Assembly (NCBI GenBank): GCA_900549065.1
Contig: URNC01000079.1
Coordinates: forward strand, 1 to 9,258
DNA from: an uncultured Collinsella sp.
GTDB taxonomy: Bacteria > Actinomycetota > Coriobacteriia > Coriobacteriales > Coriobacteriaceae
Reading direction: 5' to 3'
DNA length: 9,258 bases
Under the pieces are notes generated by a model that did not search any database, was not told where the DNA came from, and was given only the letters and a program-made list of their open reading frames with translations. Shown here one piece after another: positions 6,988 to 9,258 of this stretch; position 1 is the stretch's first letter; each line of letters begins with the position of its first letter. The position numbers and the translations under genes are program-made.

Positions 6988-7653
6988 ATGCCACGCGAGA
7001 CCAATGCCGCCAAGCGCGAGCGCGCCGTTGAGGTGTGTGAGCGCCTCAACCGTCGCTATGGCCCGGTCGAGTGCTTTTTGGACCACGAGAATCCCTTCCG
7101 CCTGCTGATCGCGGTGCTGCTCTCGGCGCAAACGACCGATGCGCAGGTCAACAAGGTGACGCCGCGGCTGTTTGCCCAGTGGCCCACGCCCGAGGCCATG
7201 GCCGGGGCGAGCGTGGCTGACGTGGCAGACACCATCAAGTCACTCGGCTTCTACAAGAGCAAAGCCAAGCATGCCGTCGAGGCCGCGCAGATGATCGTCG
7301 CCGACTATGGCGGCGAGGTGCCGGCCGACATGAAGGAACTCGTGAAGCTGCCGGGCGTGGGACGCAAGACGGCGAACATCGTGCTCAACGTGGGGTATGG
7401 CATCGTGGAGGGCATTGCGGTGGACACGCATGTCAACCGCATTGCGCACCGCCTGATGCTGAGTCCCAAGACGCATGCCAAGGAGCCGCTCAAGACCGAG
7501 CAGGATTTGCTCAAGATTTTGCCGCACGAGTATTGGGAGTCGGTTAACCATCAGTGGATCACCTTCGGTCGCGAGATCTGCGACGCCCGCAAACCCAAGT
7601 GTGACGAGTGTCCGCTGGCAGATTTGTGCCCCAGCGTGCGCGTAGCGGGGTAG
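6988..7653 (+). CDS. nth: Endonuclease III (DNA glycosylase/AP lyase)
   Basis: This 221-residue base-excision repair enzyme removes oxidised pyrimidines such as thymine glycol and cleaves the abasic site by beta-elimination. The conserved LLSAQTTDAQVN (44-55) opens the core. The helix-hairpin-helix LPGVGRKTAN (121-130) carries the Schiff-base lysine K127, and VDTHVNR (145-151) carries catalytic D146. The C-terminal [4Fe-4S] loop C198-X6-C205-X2-C208-X5-C214 is intact. Length is normal (E. coli 211). GAGGAG ends 5 bases before ATG 6988; the in-frame TTG at 6964 lacks such a site. It starts 63 bp after the exporter gene and ends 157 bp before mfd. Contrast with the MutY-like gene in this window, which shares the fold but lacks the cluster and the Asp. 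Confidence 0.97.
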   Translation: MPRETNAAKRERAVEVCERLNRRYGPVECFLDHENPFRLLIAVLLSAQTTDAQVNKVTPRLFAQWPTPEAMAGASVADVADTIKSLGFYKSKAKHAVEAAQMIVADYGGEVPADMKELVKLPGVGRKTANIVLNVGYGIVEGIAVDTHVNRIAHRLMLSPKTHAKEPLKTEQDLLKILPHEYWESVNHQWITFGREICDARKPKCDECPLADLCPSVRVAG

Positions 7654-7658
7654 GGCGG

Positions 7659-7683
7659 AACGCATCTTCGTCTGGCGTTTTTT
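7659..7683 (+). terminator. Probable weak terminator after nth
   Basis: AACGC (7659-7663) pairs with GCGTT (7675-7679), extended by G-T wobble pairs outside, with an 11-base loop and a run of six T (7678-7683). The stem is short, so termination may be partial. It starts 6 bases after the nth stop. Confidence 0.45.
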
Positions 7684-7701
7684 GCGGGGCTGGGTTTGCC
7701 C

Positions 7702-7732
7702 TTGAGCCGGAGTCCTCTCCATGCGTTACCAT
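7702..7732 (+). promoter_or_regulatory. Possible mfd promoter
   Basis: TTGAGC (7702-7707) and TACCAT (7727-7732) are 19 bp apart, slightly long. They lie about 80 bases before the mfd ATG and upstream of the GC-rich hairpin at 7758-7785, so an mRNA from here would carry that hairpin. The boxes are only moderate matches. Confidence 0.27.
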
Positions 7733-7757
7733 GACAGACAATGTATTTGACGTACGA

Positions 7758-7785
7758 CCCGCCGAGCTTGCCCCGGCGGGCTTTT
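7758..7785 (+). terminator. Terminator-like hairpin in the mfd leader
   Basis: CCCGCCG (7758-7764) pairs perfectly with CGGCGGG (7774-7780) around a 9-base loop, followed by CTTTT. Only 25 bases, including the ribosome site, separate it from the mfd start codon. It may end read-through from nth, but it leaves no room for a mfd promoter after it, so it could instead act as an attenuator in the mfd leader. Confidence 0.5.
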
Positions 7786-7810
7786 GGCGTTGCGATGCCG
7801 GAGGAACAGC

Positions 7811-9258
7811 ATGCTCATTCACCGTATAGCCGCGCAGCTCTACACTGCCGAGGCGCTGCAGACCGTCGAGGCCGGACTCGATGCCGGCGAGGACGTGACG
7901 CTGGCCGTGTCGCAGTCGGGCCGCACGCTTATGGCGGCCGCCCAGTTTGCGCGCCGTCCGCGCCCGACGGTCTACATTGTGAGCGGCGAGGATGCGGCCG
8001 ATCGCGCCGCGCGCAGCCTTGCCGCCTATGTGGGCCTGGCGCACGTGTGCCGCTTTCCCGAGCGCAAGGACTATCCGTGGCGCGAGCAGGCGCCCGACGA
8101 CGCCGTGGTAGCGCAGCGCTGCGAGGCGCTGGGGCGCATCGTGCGCGGGGACAACTGCATCATGGTCGCCTCGGCTCGCGCGCTGCTGCGTTGCGTGCCG
8201 CCGGTCGAGAGCCGCTATTGGGAGTCCACGACCTTTGCGGTGGGCGAGGAGACTCCTTTTGATGAGGTGCCGCAGCGCCTGGTGGGCATGGGCTACACCA
8301 ATGCCGGCGCCGCCGATGCGCCCGGTCTGTTTCACGTGCACGGCGACACCGTAGAGGTGTTCCCCGCGCAGGAAAAGGCGCCCGTGCGCATCGAGTTTTT
8401 CGGCGACGAGATCGATCGCATCCGCCGTATGGTGAGCTCAACGGGGCAGACCATCGGCAACGAGGACAGTATCGAGATCTTCCCCTGCCGTGAGCTGGCG
8501 CTTACCGACGAGGCCGTCCACAACATGCATGTGGCGCTCTATCGCGCTAGCCAGGACGACAGCAAACTGGCGGCGCTGCTCGAGATGGTGGATGCGCGTA
8601 TCGTCACGCCCGAGCTCGACCGCTTTTTGCCGGTGATGTACGACCAGACCGTAAGCCCGCTGGCACACGTGAGCGGCAAGGCGCTGATGGTGCTGTCCGA
8701 GCCGCGTTCGCTGTTCGACGACTGCCTGCGTGCCTACGAGGATATCGAGGCCCGTGCCGGCGAGGCAGGGGTCGACCGTCTAGACGGCTTGTACGTGCGC
8801 GCCCAGCAGCTCGACTTTGGTGCCCAGCAGCGCCTGAACTACGTAAGCCTCATTCGTGCCGGCGGCGCGGTGACGGCAGAGCTCAAGATTGAGCAGCCGG
8901 CCATTGCGGGCTCGGACAACCGTTTTATGACGCGCATTCAGGAAGTCGTGGGCAATCGCTATGCCTGCGTGTTTGCCATCCCCGACCGCGGTGCGCGCGA
9001 GTCGATGGAGCTCACCTTTGGCGATGAGGGCATTACCTTTGAGGAATCGCTGACCGCGGCGCCCGAAAATGCCGGTGCTATCGGCGACCGCGTGCGCGTG
9101 GCAGCGGCGGATTCCGCCGACCGTGCCGCACGCCAGGAGGCCCATGCTTCCATTCGCGAGCGTAAGGCCGACGCGCTCAACGCCCGCTCGCTCGAGGCAG
9201 GTGCCGCCCAGGCAGCCGCCGGCGCCGCCGTGCCTACTATCTCGCGCGGACGCGTGAC
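7811..9258 (+). CDS. mfd: Transcription-repair coupling factor Mfd, N-terminal part (cut by window end)
   Basis: The first 482 codons of an open frame that runs off the window. Mfd removes RNA polymerase stalled at DNA lesions and recruits UvrA; full-length proteins have about 1,100-1,200 residues. What is visible is the UvrB-homology module that binds UvrA: SARALLRCVPP (121-131), FHVHGDTVEVFP (174-185) and PVRIEFFGDEIDRI (about 191-204), then the Mfd-type stretch ALMVLSEPRSLFDD. The segment HGDTVEVFP also resembles UvrB, but the following region, and the absence of a UvrB Walker A motif near the N-terminus, favour Mfd. The RNA polymerase-interacting domain and the helicase motor lie beyond the window. 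From about residue 431 the sequence is an Ala-rich, charged stretch that looks like an insertion. GGAGGA ends 5 bases before ATG 7811. nth is upstream on the same strand. Confidence 0.9.
   Translation, partial: MLIHRIAAQLYTAEALQTVEAGLDAGEDVTLAVSQSGRTLMAAAQFARRPRPTVYIVSGEDAADRAARSLAAYVGLAHVCRFPERKDYPWREQAPDDAVVAQRCEALGRIVRGDNCIMVASARALLRCVPPVESRYWESTTFAVGEETPFDEVPQRLVGMGYTNAGAADAPGLFHVHGDTVEVFPAQEKAPVRIEFFGDEIDRIRRMVSSTGQTIGNEDSIEIFPCRELALTDEAVHNMHVALYRASQDDSKLAALLEMVDARIVTPELDRFLPVMYDQTVSPLAHVSGKALMVLSEPRSLFDDCLRAYEDIEARAGEAGVDRLDGLYVRAQQLDFGAQQRLNYVSLIRAGGAVTAELKIEQPAIAGSDNRFMTRIQEVVGNRYACVFAIPDRGARESMELTFGDEGITFEESLTAAPENAGAIGDRVRVAAADSADRAARQEAHASIRERKADALNARSLEAGAAQAAAGAAVPTISRGRV

Overview
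The window looks like chromosomal DNA from a high-GC anaerobic actinomycete of the class Coriobacteriia, most likely Collinsella or a close relative. This rests on strongly GC-biased third codon positions, AGGAG-type ribosome binding sites, a rubrerythrin, and the general look of the proteins; no search was run, so the genus is an inference. All seven confident genes and the tRNA lie on the + strand. Bases 1-38 are not genomic: they are a Nextera sequencing adaptor left on the contig end.

Layout. 39-261 is a self-contained tRNA-Asp(GTC) unit with an A/T-rich upstream element, promoter and UUCG-capped terminator. 262-584 is a long intergenic leader with several small palindromes. Then come an Rrf2-family Cys-containing regulator (585-1070) and, 21 bp later, a MutY-like DNA glycosylase (1092-1997), probably one transcript. 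Rubrerythrin (2112-2651) follows, then a 90-bp near-perfect palindrome, a strong terminator (2811-2841) and a stretch of AGCTTTT repeats spaced by 11 bp. Next are an uncharacterised single-pass membrane protein (3093-3515) and rmuC (3639-4994), ended by a terminator. A half-size ABC exporter (5122-6924), endonuclease III nth (6988-7653) and the N-terminal part of mfd (7811 to the window end) complete the window.

Themes. Four of the genes act in genome maintenance: a MutY-like glycosylase, RmuC, Nth and Mfd. Rubrerythrin handles peroxide in anaerobes, and the Rrf2 protein is a plausible redox or Fe-S sensor next to it, so the left half may be an oxidative-damage module; that link is inferred from gene order only. 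The ABC exporter has no visible link to the theme.

I see no phage, transposase, CRISPR array or toxin-antitoxin system, and no clear new multi-gene system. The most notable items are the 90-bp palindrome, the stem-loop inside the first codons of the MutY-like gene, the Glu in place of the catalytic Asp of that enzyme together with absence of its Fe-S cysteines, the Ala-rich insertion in Mfd, and the hairpin in the mfd leader.
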